This document shows, piece after piece, positions 1-5,690 of a DNA stretch of 5,690 nucleotides. Below the pieces are notes generated by a model. It was given only the letters and a program-made list of their open reading frames with translations. It made no database searches and was not told where the DNA came from. This DNA comes from Acidobacteriota bacterium (GTDB taxonomy: Bacteria > Acidobacteriota > Terriglobia > Acidiferrales > UBA7541), in contig PKWH01000249.1 in NCBI GenBank assembly GCA_003131985.1, forward strand, positions 5,641-11,330. Direction: 5' to 3'. Numbering within the stretch: position 1 is the first letter of the stretch; each line of letters starts with the position of its first letter. A program made the position numbers and the translations under genes.

Positions 1-1127
1 TGGTCGTCCTGTGCCCGTTCGACTTGGGTCTGTGCTGTAAAACCGGAGATGCGGCCCCAGGCGCTGGTTTTCCAGTTGTCTGCGCTTTCTTTGGCCAAGA
101 TCCAGGGTGGAAGATCAAAATACAGAAACTGAGACAGAGCCTCAACGTAAGGCTCGTACATGTCACGTAGCTTGCTTAGTTTCTCGTTTGACTCCGGCGT
201 GTCGTGAAGTTTCAGGCCCGATTCCGCGACGGCCGCACGGAGGCGGAGAAGTTCGGACGTAGGCAAGCGATTCTCGTTGTGAGCTAGGGGAGCCGCATGA
301 AACACCTGAGCCAAATCCACGACGGCATGGCGGCACATGGCAAAGGTCAACCGAGCCTGACGCTGGCATGCGCCCTCGACGCCTGAAATGACCAGCGCAG
401 AGGTGTCGAGTATCGCGGTCAGCGCCGAGAGCCAGGACTCGTTATTGTGCTGCGAACGAAAGTACGTGAGAACCGGATAGGACACGTGACTCTCGAGCAG
501 TTCCGCACCCCAGCGCTCCCAGTCGCGGAGAAGCCTTTCCAAAGCGTCGAGGCCATGCACACCGGCGTGACGCCGCAGAAGTTCGGTGGCCGTAGGCGGC
601 GAACCTGCGCGCGCGTCGAGCAGCACAATGGCGACCTCTCTGCGCGAAAACGCTTGATAGATTACAGGTAAGTAGCTGAGTACCAGGGCCAGAAAACCGA
701 AGCCCAGCCCGCTTTCGAATACTGCCAACACCCGCTCCATGGCAGTATGCGGAGTGACGTCGCCAAGGCCCAACGTGAAAAAAGTCGTGCCGCTTAGATA
801 GAAGCACGTCTCCAGAGTCGGATGCGTTTGATCTATACGAGCGTCGCTGAAATACAACAAACCGAAGCCTATGATTAACATCGCCGCCCATAGGGCAAAC
901 AAGCCCAGTAGAGAAAGGGGCCCGAAATAACTCAGAAATCCTTCGCGTCTTCTGGGTGCTTTCACGAAGTGGGCAAGTTTGCGGCAGGGAATCCACAGGA
1001 CGCGATAGTAGAGCCGGGTCAGTCGGAAACGGCGCGTCACCCTTCGCGGAAGAACGATCGTTTCAAACGCTTCCAGCAAGATGCCTGAGATGATGAGGAA
1101 GCCGGCGATGACCGGAAGAATCTTCAT
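1..1127 (-). CDS. K+-channel-like pore protein with a non-RCK C-terminal region (partial, runs off left edge)
   Basis: The frame is open from an ATG at 1127 to the window edge (375 codons seen, no stop reached). The visible protein has a hydrophobic N-terminal segment (about residues 3-26), a basic stretch (28-60), a membrane helix (about 69-93), a pore-helix region, and the sequence TLGLGD at 118-123. A second pore-lining helix follows (about 133-157). TLGLGD matches the K+ selectivity-filter pattern (canonical TVGYGD), so this is an Ion_trans_2-type pore subunit in the inner membrane, expected to form tetramers. After residue 160 there are over 200 mostly helical, soluble residues. No Rossmann GxGxxG motif is seen in them, so the usual RCK/TrkA_N regulatory domain appears absent. 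The start overlaps the OsmC stop as ATGA, and a GGAG site lies 8 nt upstream inside the OsmC gene, so translation is probably coupled. Ion selectivity is inferred; the C-terminal end is unseen. Confidence 0.85.
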   Translation of the reverse strand, partial: MKILPVIAGFLIISGILLEAFETIVLPRRVTRRFRLTRLYYRVLWIPCRKLAHFVKAPRRREGFLSYFGPLSLLGLFALWAAMLIIGFGLLYFSDARIDQTHPTLETCFYLSGTTFFTLGLGDVTPHTAMERVLAVFESGLGFGFLALVLSYLPVIYQAFSRREVAIVLLDARAGSPPTATELLRRHAGVHGLDALERLLRDWERWGAELLESHVSYPVLTYFRSQHNNESWLSALTAILDTSALVISGVEGACQRQARLTFAMCRHAVVDLAQVFHAAPLAHNENRLPTSELLRLRAAVAESGLKLHDTPESNEKLSKLRDMYEPYVEALSQFLYFDLPPWILAKESADNWKTSAWGRISGFTAQTQVERAQDD

Positions 1128-1555
1128 GCCGTTTGCTCCAGCACGGCGCTCAGTGTGATTTCAGCCTTAAAGAGGCGCGACACGGGACAATTGGCTTTCG
1201 CGCTAGAGGCCGCGGACTGGAAGGCGGCGTCGGAAATGTCCGGGATGCGCGCGGCTACGTCGAGATGGATTTTCGATATGGTCCAACCTGCGTCGAGTTT
1301 CTCAAGGGTCACGGTTGAAGTGGCACGGATCGTTTGCGGCGTGAAATTCATCGTTCCGAGCTGAGCCGAGAGAGCCATCGCAAAACAGCCCGCATGCGCC
1401 GCTCCGATTAATTCTTCCGGATTCGTTCCTTTCGCGTTTTCGAATCGTGTGAGGAAGGAATACGGCGCATCGGAGAGCACGCCGCTTTGCGTCGAAATCG
1501 ATCCCTTGCCGTCCTTTACCGCTCCCGTCCAGATTGCCGTAGCTGTGCGCTGCAT
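1124..1555 (-). CDS. osmC: OsmC/Ohr-family peroxidase, OsmC-like
   Basis: This is a 143-residue protein, the normal length for OsmC. The family is a set of thiol peroxidases that reduce organic hydroperoxides in the cytoplasm using two conserved cysteines. Both are present: C57 in HAGCFAMAL and C123 in ANCPVSRLF. R37 and the E47-E48 pair (NPEEL) match the residues that position the reactive cysteine. The N-terminal pattern RTATAIWTG...GKGSISTQSGVL is typical of the OsmC branch rather than Ohr. I chose the ATG at 1555 because GGAGA lies 7 nt upstream and homologues begin at this point. An in-frame ATG at 1621 would overlap the upstream SDR gene and add 22 residues that do not look like the family. 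The gene sits 22 bp after the SDR gene and overlaps the channel gene by 4 bp, so the three are probably one transcript. Confidence 0.93.
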   Translation of the reverse strand: MQRTATAIWTGAVKDGKGSISTQSGVLSDAPYSFLTRFENAKGTNPEELIGAAHAGCFAMALSAQLGTMNFTPQTIRATSTVTLEKLDAGWTISKIHLDVAARIPDISDAAFQSAASSAKANCPVSRLFKAEITLSAVLEQTA

Positions 1556-1577
1556 GAAGGTCTCCGTTTGCTTGGGG

Positions 1578-2483
1578 TTATTTGGCGCTTGCCGCTTTGT
1601 ACGAGCCTTGCCGCAGTTCATCTGTCAAGCGGGCCGCTTTCGGCTCCCATCCAAGAAGTGCCTTGGTTTTTTCGCTTGAGATTTGCTGGTCAAGAGCCAA
1701 AGCGTCGGCGAAAGGGCCGAGTACTTTTCTAGCTTCCTCGACCGGCCACGGCGAAATTTTCCCCGGGATGCCTGCTCCTTCGCTAGCCGCGTATGCAATG
1801 TCCCAAACCTTGACGGCTTGTTCACTGATACCGTGAAACACCAATCCGCCGCTACCGTGGTTAAGAACTCGGACGTAAAGATCCGCGAGATCATCAACGT
1901 GGACGACGGGCCAGTGATTTTCTCCATCTCCCACAAAAGCCACCACGCCGCGCTCTTTCGCCGATTGAAAGAAAGATGCCGGTATCCCGCCGCCGCGCCC
2001 ATAGACAATTCCGGGACGCAGGACCGAGGCCCGAATACACGATTCGCCTTTCGCCGCGGCCAACACTCGTTGTTCGCAAACAGCGCGCCACTTGACCAGA
2101 TCGATGGGATAAAGGGAGGAATCTTCGTCGGCAACTTTATTTCCCGTTTCGCCGATCACCCAAATGCCGCTGGTGTAAATGAACGGTTTGTCGGTGCCTT
2201 GCAATGTCTCGCATACTGTATCAATTACGGCATTGTCTGCCTCGGCGGATGTGGAGTCGTTGGGAGACGCCGCGTGAACCATAGCGTCTGCTTCGCGAGC
2301 CGCAGCGCTGAGGGAATCCTTATCTCGAATATCGCCGGAAAACGGCTCGATGCCACGGTTCTCAAGCTTCTCGGCTGATTCGGAGGAGCGTGCCAGACCA
2401 ATTACTTGGTGACCTTGTTTTAGAAGCGCCGCGGAAACAGACGATCCAATATAGCCCGTGGCGCCGGTTACAAATACTTTCAC
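1578..2483 (-). CDS. NAD(P)-dependent epimerase/dehydratase-like oxidoreductase (extended or atypical SDR)
   Basis: This is a 301-residue Rossmann-fold protein. The nucleotide-binding motif GATGYIG is at residues 7-13 next to the first strand. GDIRD (50-54) sits where the adenine-contacting acidic residue of extended SDRs lies. Further landmarks are YTSG (103-106), LRPGIVYG (155-162) and VHVDDLADLY (195-204), all typical of the NAD-dependent epimerase family. The usual catalytic YxxxK is not clear: Y125 is followed by K131, five residues between instead of three, and then WR. It may therefore be an atypical SDR; the substrate cannot be told from sequence. The start is a GTG at 2483 with AAGGAG about 7 nt upstream and no suitable ATG nearby. 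It is followed at 22 bp by OsmC, suggesting co-expression. A redox or carbonyl-detoxification role is an inference from that neighbourhood. Confidence 0.87.
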   Translation of the reverse strand: MKVFVTGATGYIGSSVSAALLKQGHQVIGLARSSESAEKLENRGIEPFSGDIRDKDSLSAAAREADAMVHAASPNDSTSAEADNAVIDTVCETLQGTDKPFIYTSGIWVIGETGNKVADEDSSLYPIDLVKWRAVCEQRVLAAAKGESCIRASVLRPGIVYGRGGGIPASFFQSAKERGVVAFVGDGENHWPVVHVDDLADLYVRVLNHGSGGLVFHGISEQAVKVWDIAYAASEGAGIPGKISPWPVEEARKVLGPFADALALDQQISSEKTKALLGWEPKAARLTDELRQGSYKAASAK

Positions 2484-2603
2484 GATGGCTCTCCTTTTTC
2501 TATCCGCTGTAAGGCAGGCCTAAGTCGCGCCTACGTGTTGAACTCGTGAAACAGCGCAGACCGTGAAGCATTGGAAGATCAGCTCTTCGTGCCGACTCTT
2601 GCG

Positions 2604-3515
2604 TTAGTGCGATTTCGATGGCGGCACAGCCGTTGCTGTCCGGTTCATCATTTGAAAATCCTGGCGGATGCGCGTCAGGCGGTCACCTTTGACGTTTTCG
2701 TATGTTCCAAACGCAACGAACGGAATCATGGCCACCACCACCCACAGTTTGGCGCTTCCCGGAAGTTTTGCTTCCGGCTCCCAGCGGAAAAGCTGCCGCG
2801 AGATTTCGAAAGCGACGAGAACTCCGATGGTCAGTGCGATCAGATCGGTGATAATTTCGCCGTTGGTCGCAAGATTCGTGGCTGCGTTTTCAAGCCCAGT
2901 CGCGAGATAGGTCGCCGGCATAAACAGGGAAGCGCCTTGAATCCAATGCGGAAACCTTGCCAGCGGAACGGTCGCGCCCGAGAGGAACAGAAAAGCGGTC
3001 CAGATTACTTGGTTGATGACCTGCGTTTCCTGCATCGTGTTCGTAACACTCGCAACGATCAGGCCAAAGGAAGAAAAGGTGGCCGAGCCGATGGTGACCA
3101 GAAGAAAAATGGCCCACAAATTCCCCCAGCCCTGCATGTGCAACACGAATTTGGTGACGAGAATCTCGATAACGACGGATGGAATCACGAGTATGTAATT
3201 TGCCAGAATGCTCGACGCGAGCATCGGCCCGGCACCCAGAGGCGCCAGGCGGAAGCGGCGAAGAATGCCGGCTTCGCGGAACATCACCAGTTGCACGCTG
3301 AGTCCCCAGAAACTGCCCATTACCGTCATGGTGAGAATCGCGCCGAGGATGTAAGCAGTCCAAACCGGATCGTTTTTACTGAATATGGTGACGAAGAAGA
3401 ATAGAAAGCCGAGCGGCATGATCAGGCTGAAGAAGAGAAACGTCCGGTTACGCATGGCAAGGCGCACGCGGATTTTTGTGAGCGTCAACGTATTGCCGAT
3501 GGGATTCGATGCCAT
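2604..3515 (-). CDS. ABC-2 type exporter permease
   Basis: This 303-residue integral membrane protein is the transmembrane half of an ABC exporter. Hydrophobic segments lie at about residues 25-45, 52-73, 100-123, 132-157, 165-184 and 221-240, the usual six of ABC2_membrane proteins. An amphipathic stretch REAGILRRFRLAPL (80-93) precedes helix 3, and SGATVPLARFPHW followed by MPATYLATGL (179-208) is the characteristic motif around helix 5. An additional hydrophobic segment at about 257-271 and a polar tail to residue 303 extend past the common end of the family (around 250 residues). The ATG at 3515 has AAAGGA 6 nt upstream. The gene begins 27 bp after the ATPase stop, so the two are one operon. 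The substrate is unknown; members of this type export drugs, antibiotics or lipids. The last codon is TAA at 2604. Confidence 0.9.
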   Translation of the reverse strand: MASNPIGNTLTLTKIRVRLAMRNRTFLFFSLIMPLGFLFFFVTIFSKNDPVWTAYILGAILTMTVMGSFWGLSVQLVMFREAGILRRFRLAPLGAGPMLASSILANYILVIPSVVIEILVTKFVLHMQGWGNLWAIFLLVTIGSATFSSFGLIVASVTNTMQETQVINQVIWTAFLFLSGATVPLARFPHWIQGASLFMPATYLATGLENAATNLATNGEIITDLIALTIGVLVAFEISRQLFRWEPEAKLPGSAKLWVVVAMIPFVAFGTYENVKGDRLTRIRQDFQMMNRTATAVPPSKSH

Positions 3516-3542
3516 GTTCGTCCTTTTATTTAATCGCTCGGC

Positions 3543-4463
3543 TCAATCACGAAGCCTGCGGCCTGTGAGCTCGATGAAAACGTCTTCGAGCGACGGCGAA
3601 AACATTTCCAAACTTTGCAGTTCGTTGTTGTCCGTCTCGAGCTGTTTCACCAGCGCGACGATGGTTTGCGGCGCGCGTGTGGAGTGCACCACGTAGGTGC
3701 CGTCAAACTCTCGGCAATCCGCGACGCCATCGAGATGAGCCAGAATGCCGTCTGACACCGGCCTGGCGAGCCGAACTTCGATGCGCGTTGTGCCAGCCGA
3801 GGTGTGCTTCAGCTCGCGAGGAGTTCCGGTTTTGATTACGCGGCCATAGTCAATGATGGCGACGCGGTCGCAGAGGCGCTCGGCTTCTTCAATATAATGG
3901 GTGGTGAGCAAAACGGTCTTCTTCTCGCTTTTTAACTCTTCAATGATGTCGTAAATCTCGCGGCGAACCTGCGGGTCAAGGCCGGCAGTCGGCTCGTCCA
4001 GAAAAATGACCTGCGGATTATTCACCAGCGCCATCGCCAGCGCGAGCCGCTGTTTTTGGCCGCCGGAAAGCTGGCTGTAGAAAGCATCGCGTTTTTCTTC
4101 GAGCTGGAACCGCTTCAGCAAGTCATCCGTATTGGCGCGACTGCTATAGAACTTCGCGAACAATTCGATCGCTTCCTTCACGCGGATTTTATCAGGCAGG
4201 GAAGTGGATTGCAGAACCGCGCCGATCATTTCCTTGAACCGGCTGCCGCTCTTTTCAGGATCGATCCCGCAGACGCGCGCGATTCCGCGATCCGGCGTGC
4301 GCATGCCTTCCAATATCTCGACTGTGGTCGTCTTGCCCGCGCCGTTGGGTCCGAGGAGGCCGAAGACTTCTCCTTGCTCGACGGCAAAACTCACGCCGCG
4401 CAAGGCGGCGACTTCGCCGTAGTTCTTGTAAAGGTCTTCCGCCTGGATGATAAGTTCCGCCAC
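3543..4463 (-). CDS. ABC exporter ATPase subunit with C-terminal DUF4162-like domain
   Basis: This 306-residue ATPase powers the adjacent permease from the cytoplasmic side. Every ABC nucleotide-binding motif is intact: Walker A GPNGAGKTT (38-46), Q-loop Q85, signature LSGGQ (132-136), Walker B VIFLDEP (152-158), D-loop AGLD (160-163) and the switch histidine H189. Residues from about 225 form the accessory domain seen in drug-export ATPases of the CcmA/NatA/DrrA type, ending in the typical SLEDVFIELTGR (291-302). I chose the GTG at 4463 because AAGGAG lies about 10 nt upstream and the family's N-terminus (ELIIQAEDLYKNYG) starts there. The frame stays open up to an ATG at 4595, but that would add 44 arginine- and serine-rich residues without family character and would overlap the preceding gene by 71 bp. 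It is followed by the permease after 27 bp. Confidence 0.94.
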   Translation of the reverse strand: MAELIIQAEDLYKNYGEVAALRGVSFAVEQGEVFGLLGPNGAGKTTTVEILEGMRTPDRGIARVCGIDPEKSGSRFKEMIGAVLQSTSLPDKIRVKEAIELFAKFYSSRANTDDLLKRFQLEEKRDAFYSQLSGGQKQRLALAMALVNNPQVIFLDEPTAGLDPQVRREIYDIIEELKSEKKTVLLTTHYIEEAERLCDRVAIIDYGRVIKTGTPRELKHTSAGTTRIEVRLARPVSDGILAHLDGVADCREFDGTYVVHSTRAPQTIVALVKQLETDNNELQSLEMFSPSLEDVFIELTGRRLRD

Positions 4464-4504
4464 GCAGTCTCTCTCCTTGCTCTTGGAGCATTCCTCTATA
4501 TCAC

Positions 4505-4518
4505 AACCGCTCGCGGTT
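4505..4518. repeat. 14-bp inverted repeat AACCGC-TC-GCGGTT upstream of the ABC exporter
   Basis: Two perfect 6-bp arms are separated by 2 bp, in the 61-bp gap between the alkyltransferase-like gene and the ABC ATPase. No T-run follows on the minus strand, so it does not look like an intrinsic terminator. On the minus strand a weak promoter can be drawn around it: TTCAAA (4522-4517), 16 bp, TATAGA (4500-4495), which would put the repeat in the promoter spacer as an operator. Both boxes match only four of six consensus positions, so the promoter is tentative. Confidence 0.4.
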
Positions 4519-4524
4519 TGAATG

Positions 4525-4869
4525 CTATCGACGCGGCTTTGCGCGTTTTTTCTTGCGCGCGGCCGCCGCCTTCGATTTGCGAAACGGCCAGCCATAGATC
4601 TTCATGTCAACAGTCACGCCGATTTTTACGCCCTCAGTTTCAAGCAGTTTTCGCTGCAATGCAGCGTGTGGCTCCGGGACGCGAATCCGGCCGCCGGCCC
4701 CGAGCACGCGATGCCAGGGAATGCCTTGGCCGCGTGGGCAGGCCGCCAGGGCGTAGCCGACAGCGCGCGCTCCAGCCCGCAGACGCATCGCTTTCGCGAC
4801 CCCACCATAGGTGGACACGCGCCCGCGAGGGATTTTTTTCACCTGACGATAAACCGCATTCCAGGACAC
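4525..4869 (-). CDS. atl: Alkyltransferase-like protein (ATL; MGMT-fold, catalytic Cys replaced by Trp)
   Basis: This 114-residue protein has the DNA-binding fold of O6-alkylguanine-DNA alkyltransferase but not its chemistry. The active-site PCHRV is PWHRV at residues 51-55, so the alkyl-accepting cysteine is tryptophan (W52), as in E. coli YbaZ and fission yeast Atl1. Such proteins flip out and bind O6-alkylguanine and hand the lesion to nucleotide excision repair. Supporting residues are the nucleotide-flipping tyrosine in STYGGVA (Y21), the arginine-finger motif RAVG (35-38) and the helix-turn-helix around 17-41. The C-terminus (98-114) is a lysine/arginine/alanine tail that probably adds non-specific DNA affinity. 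The start is uncertain. I prefer the GTG at 4869, with AGAGGG 4 nt upstream, because homologues begin near SWNAVYRQV; a TTG at 4893 would add eight residues but has no ribosome site. The ABC exporter follows after 61 bp. Confidence 0.9.
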   Translation of the reverse strand: MSWNAVYRQVKKIPRGRVSTYGGVAKAMRLRAGARAVGYALAACPRGQGIPWHRVLGAGGRIRVPEPHAALQRKLLETEGVKIGVTVDMKIYGWPFRKSKAAAARKKKRAKPRR

Positions 4870-5022
4870 TTTGCCCTCTTTTATCCCTGCCAACGGTCAA
4901 TGAATTCACAGCATCTAAATAGTTAGGCAGCGCTCGTTTCGATTCGCGAAAGCCGCCCTGGAAAAGCAGGCCGCAAGCCGCTTCTGTTGACGTTCTGCTA
5001 TGCCAAACGCTGCGCTTTCAGA

Positions 5023-5037
5023 CTAATAACTGATTAG
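5023..5037. repeat. Small inverted repeat CTAAT-N5-ATTAG in the divergent intergenic region
   Basis: CTAAT (5023-5027) and ATTAG (5033-5037) are perfect reverse complements separated by AACTG. The AT-rich dyad lies about 30 bp upstream of the -35 box of the rightward promoter, where an activator or repressor could bind. Arms of 5 bp can occur by chance, so this is weak. Confidence 0.3.
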
Positions 5038-5068
5038 CAGCATTTGGAACGTCCACCGCATCGTACCA

Positions 5069-5097
5069 TTGACGGCGTAGTGGACGCTTTCTACACT
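5069..5097 (+). promoter_or_regulatory. Sigma70-like promoter for the 5127 gene and downstream AAA+ ATPase
   Basis: TTGACG (5069-5074) is a five-of-six match to the -35 consensus. The optimal 17-bp spacer is followed by TACACT (5092-5097), a four-of-six -10 box. Transcription would start near 5104, giving a leader of roughly 20 nt that contains the ribosome site. It is the best promoter I found in the window. Confidence 0.6.
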
Positions 5098-5100
5098 ACG
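5076..5100. promoter_or_regulatory. Inverted repeat CGTAGTG-N11-CACTACG overlapping the promoter (candidate operator)
   Basis: Perfect 7-bp arms lie at 5076-5082 and 5094-5100, separated by 11 bp. The left arm is in the promoter spacer and the right arm covers most of the -10 box, so a dimeric repressor bound here would block RNA polymerase. Centre-to-centre distance of the arms is 18 bp, less than two helical turns. It lies mostly upstream of the predicted transcript start, so a DNA operator is more likely than an RNA hairpin. The binding protein is unknown. Confidence 0.45.
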
Positions 5101-5115
5101 TACGCTGAATCAAAA

Positions 5116-5124
5116 AAGGAGGTG
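5116..5124 (+). promoter_or_regulatory. Near-perfect Shine-Dalgarno AAGGAGGTG deciding the GTG start at 5127
   Basis: These nine bases are fully complementary to the 3' end of 16S rRNA. GGAGG ends 4 nt before the GTG at 5127, a slightly short but workable spacing. No other start codon lies close downstream in this frame, which fixes the start and predicts strong translation. Confidence 0.75.
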
Positions 5125-5126
5125 TT

Positions 5127-5561
5127 GTGGCTTTCGTAAGACGCAAAGGCAACACTTATTTCCTGGTGCATAACGTACGACGCCAGGGAAAGGTTCAGCA
5201 GCTACACCTGGCGCGGCTGGGCGAGAGGCCGCGAATCACGGACGATGTGGTGCGAAAGGTTTCGCGCAACCATCCGTTCCTTGATCTCGATTGGTCAAGC
5301 CTGCGCGAGCAGGTGAACAGCCGCATCGAGCTATTCGATATCCGCTCGCCGTACGTACAGAACCTGATGCACTCGTTACGAAACCTTCACATGGACCTGG
5401 CCGATCTATCGCCGCCGATGCTGCTGTTGACAGACCGAGCCAATTCAAGCCGGGAACTGGTCACGCAATTGCGATTGCTGCGTTCGACGCTCGACATCAA
5501 GCTGGATCAATTCGAGCGAACCGAAATCCGCAATCCTGATAGCGGCAGAGAGTTCCGGTAG
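5127..5561 (+). CDS. Uncharacterised 144-residue basic protein preceding an AAA+ ATPase
   Basis: I do not recognise this protein. Residues 1-35 are basic and rich in alternating hydrophobic and polar residues (AFVRRKGNTYFLVHNVR, then QQLHLARLG), suggesting a small beta-hairpin domain. The pattern resembles the N-terminal beta region preceding some transposase domains (IS1634/IS4-type), but no DDE catalytic domain follows. Residues from about 50 to 132 look helical and may form a coiled coil (REQVNSRIELF, NLMHSLRNLHMDL, then TQLRLLRSTLDIKLDQFE). There is no signal peptide, membrane segment or cysteine. The GTG start is fixed by AAGGAGGTG, and a sigma70-like promoter with an overlapping inverted repeat lies just upstream. 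The AAA+ gene starts 13 bp after the stop, so the two are almost certainly co-transcribed. A role as adaptor, DNA-binding partner or regulator of the ATPase is speculation from that linkage. Confidence 0.8.
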   Translation: MAFVRRKGNTYFLVHNVRRQGKVQQLHLARLGERPRITDDVVRKVSRNHPFLDLDWSSLREQVNSRIELFDIRSPYVQNLMHSLRNLHMDLADLSPPMLLLTDRANSSRELVTQLRLLRSTLDIKLDQFERTEIRNPDSGREFR

Positions 5562-5574
5562 AGGGAGCACGACA

Positions 5575-5690
5575 GTGGGAGCGCATGCATTACAACTTGA
5601 CCCGACACAACGCAGTCTGGAGTCACGGGATTTTGAATCAGGGCTGCGGCGGAAGATCGTCGGCCAAGACGAAGCGGTACAGGCAGTCGT
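5575..5690 (+). CDS. Clp/AAA+-type ATPase, N-terminal fragment (runs off right edge)
   Basis: Thirty-eight codons are seen from a GTG at 5575 with AGGGAG 7 nt upstream. Residues 20-38 read LRRKIVGQDEAVQAV plus flanks; VGQDEAV is the conserved entry motif of AAA+ modules in ClpA/ClpB/ClpX-type and related unfoldases, lying shortly before Walker A. The motif occurs about 28 residues from the start, so the protein lacks the repeat N-domain of ClpA/ClpB and has no full AAA module ahead of this one. It is therefore probably a single-module ATPase, unless a second module follows beyond the edge. Walker A, Walker B and the sensor residues lie outside the window. The preceding 144-residue gene ends 13 bp upstream, which implies shared expression. 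An ATG at 5585 is out of frame and is not the start. Confidence 0.75.
   Translation, partial: MGAHALQLDPTQRSLESRDFESGLRRKIVGQDEAVQAV

Noticed and set aside
442..996. Open frame of 184 codons on the minus strand inside the channel gene
   Set aside because: It is in a different frame from the continuous channel frame that carries TLGLGD and membrane helices; its product is Arg/Ser/His-rich and unlike any family.
1683..2378. Open frame of 231 codons on the plus strand opposite the SDR gene
   Set aside because: The opposite strand has the GATGYIG Rossmann protein with its own ribosome site; the antisense product has no recognisable features.
2571..3404. Long open frame (277 codons) on the plus strand opposite the ABC permease
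   Set aside because: The product is dominated by Arg, His, Asn, Glu and Gly with no domain or hydrophobic core, and the opposite strand encodes a clear permease. It is an antisense shadow of that gene's codon use.
4464..4595. N-terminal extension of the ABC ATPase to an ATG at 4595
   Set aside because: The added 44 residues overlap the ATL gene and lack family character, while the GTG at 4463 has a good ribosome site and matches the normal N-terminus.
4056..4922. Long open frame (288 codons) on the plus strand across the ABC ATPase and ATL genes
   Set aside because: It runs antisense through two well-supported genes, spans their intergenic gap and shows no family motif.
4987..5015. Second TTGACG (4987-4992) as another rightward promoter
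   Set aside because: At 17-bp spacing the -10 position reads CTGCGC, which is not a usable -10 box.
5127..5561. Transposase fragment
   Set aside because: The basic head is reminiscent of some transposase N-termini, but there is no DDE domain, no terminal inverted repeats or target duplication, and the gene has its own promoter, ribosome site and tight downstream partner.

Overview
The window looks like part of a bacterial chromosome, moderately GC-rich, with compact gene packing, strong Shine-Dalgarno sites and frequent GTG starts. No rRNA, tRNA, CRISPR array or recognisable insertion sequence is visible. The gene styles (the pore-protein layout, and a short basic protein followed by a Clp-type ATPase) recall soil Acidobacteriota. 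That is an impression from protein style, not a proven assignment.

Left and middle, about 1-4869, all on the minus strand. Read in the direction of transcription (right to left) the order is: an alkyltransferase-like DNA lesion-binding protein (4525-4869); a two-gene ABC-2 type exporter, ATPase (3543-4463) then permease (2604-3515); an extended-SDR NAD(P)-binding oxidoreductase (1578-2483); an OsmC/Ohr-family peroxidase (1124-1555); and a K+-channel-like pore protein that runs off the left edge (1-1127). Gaps are 61, 27, 120 and 22 bp. The last two genes overlap by 4 bp (ATGA). The exporter genes form one unit, and SDR-OsmC-channel form another. The 120-bp gap may separate the two units; I see no convincing terminator or promoter in it. 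DNA alkylation response, peroxide reduction, export and ion flux together suggest a stress and detoxification theme, but the functional link is inferred.

Divergent intergenic region, 4870-5126. It holds a small inverted repeat (5023-5037), a good sigma70-like promoter pointing right (TTGACG, 17 bp, TACACT, 5069-5097), a 7-bp-arm inverted repeat covering the promoter spacer and -10 (5076-5100), and a near-perfect Shine-Dalgarno site. I see no convincing leftward promoter for the minus-strand genes there.

Right end, plus strand. A 144-residue protein of unrecognised function (5127-5561) is followed 13 bp later by the start of a Clp/AAA+-type ATPase (5575 to the edge). This promoter-operator-small protein-AAA+ arrangement is the least explained part of the window and the best candidate for an undescribed system. 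Only 38 residues of the ATPase are visible.
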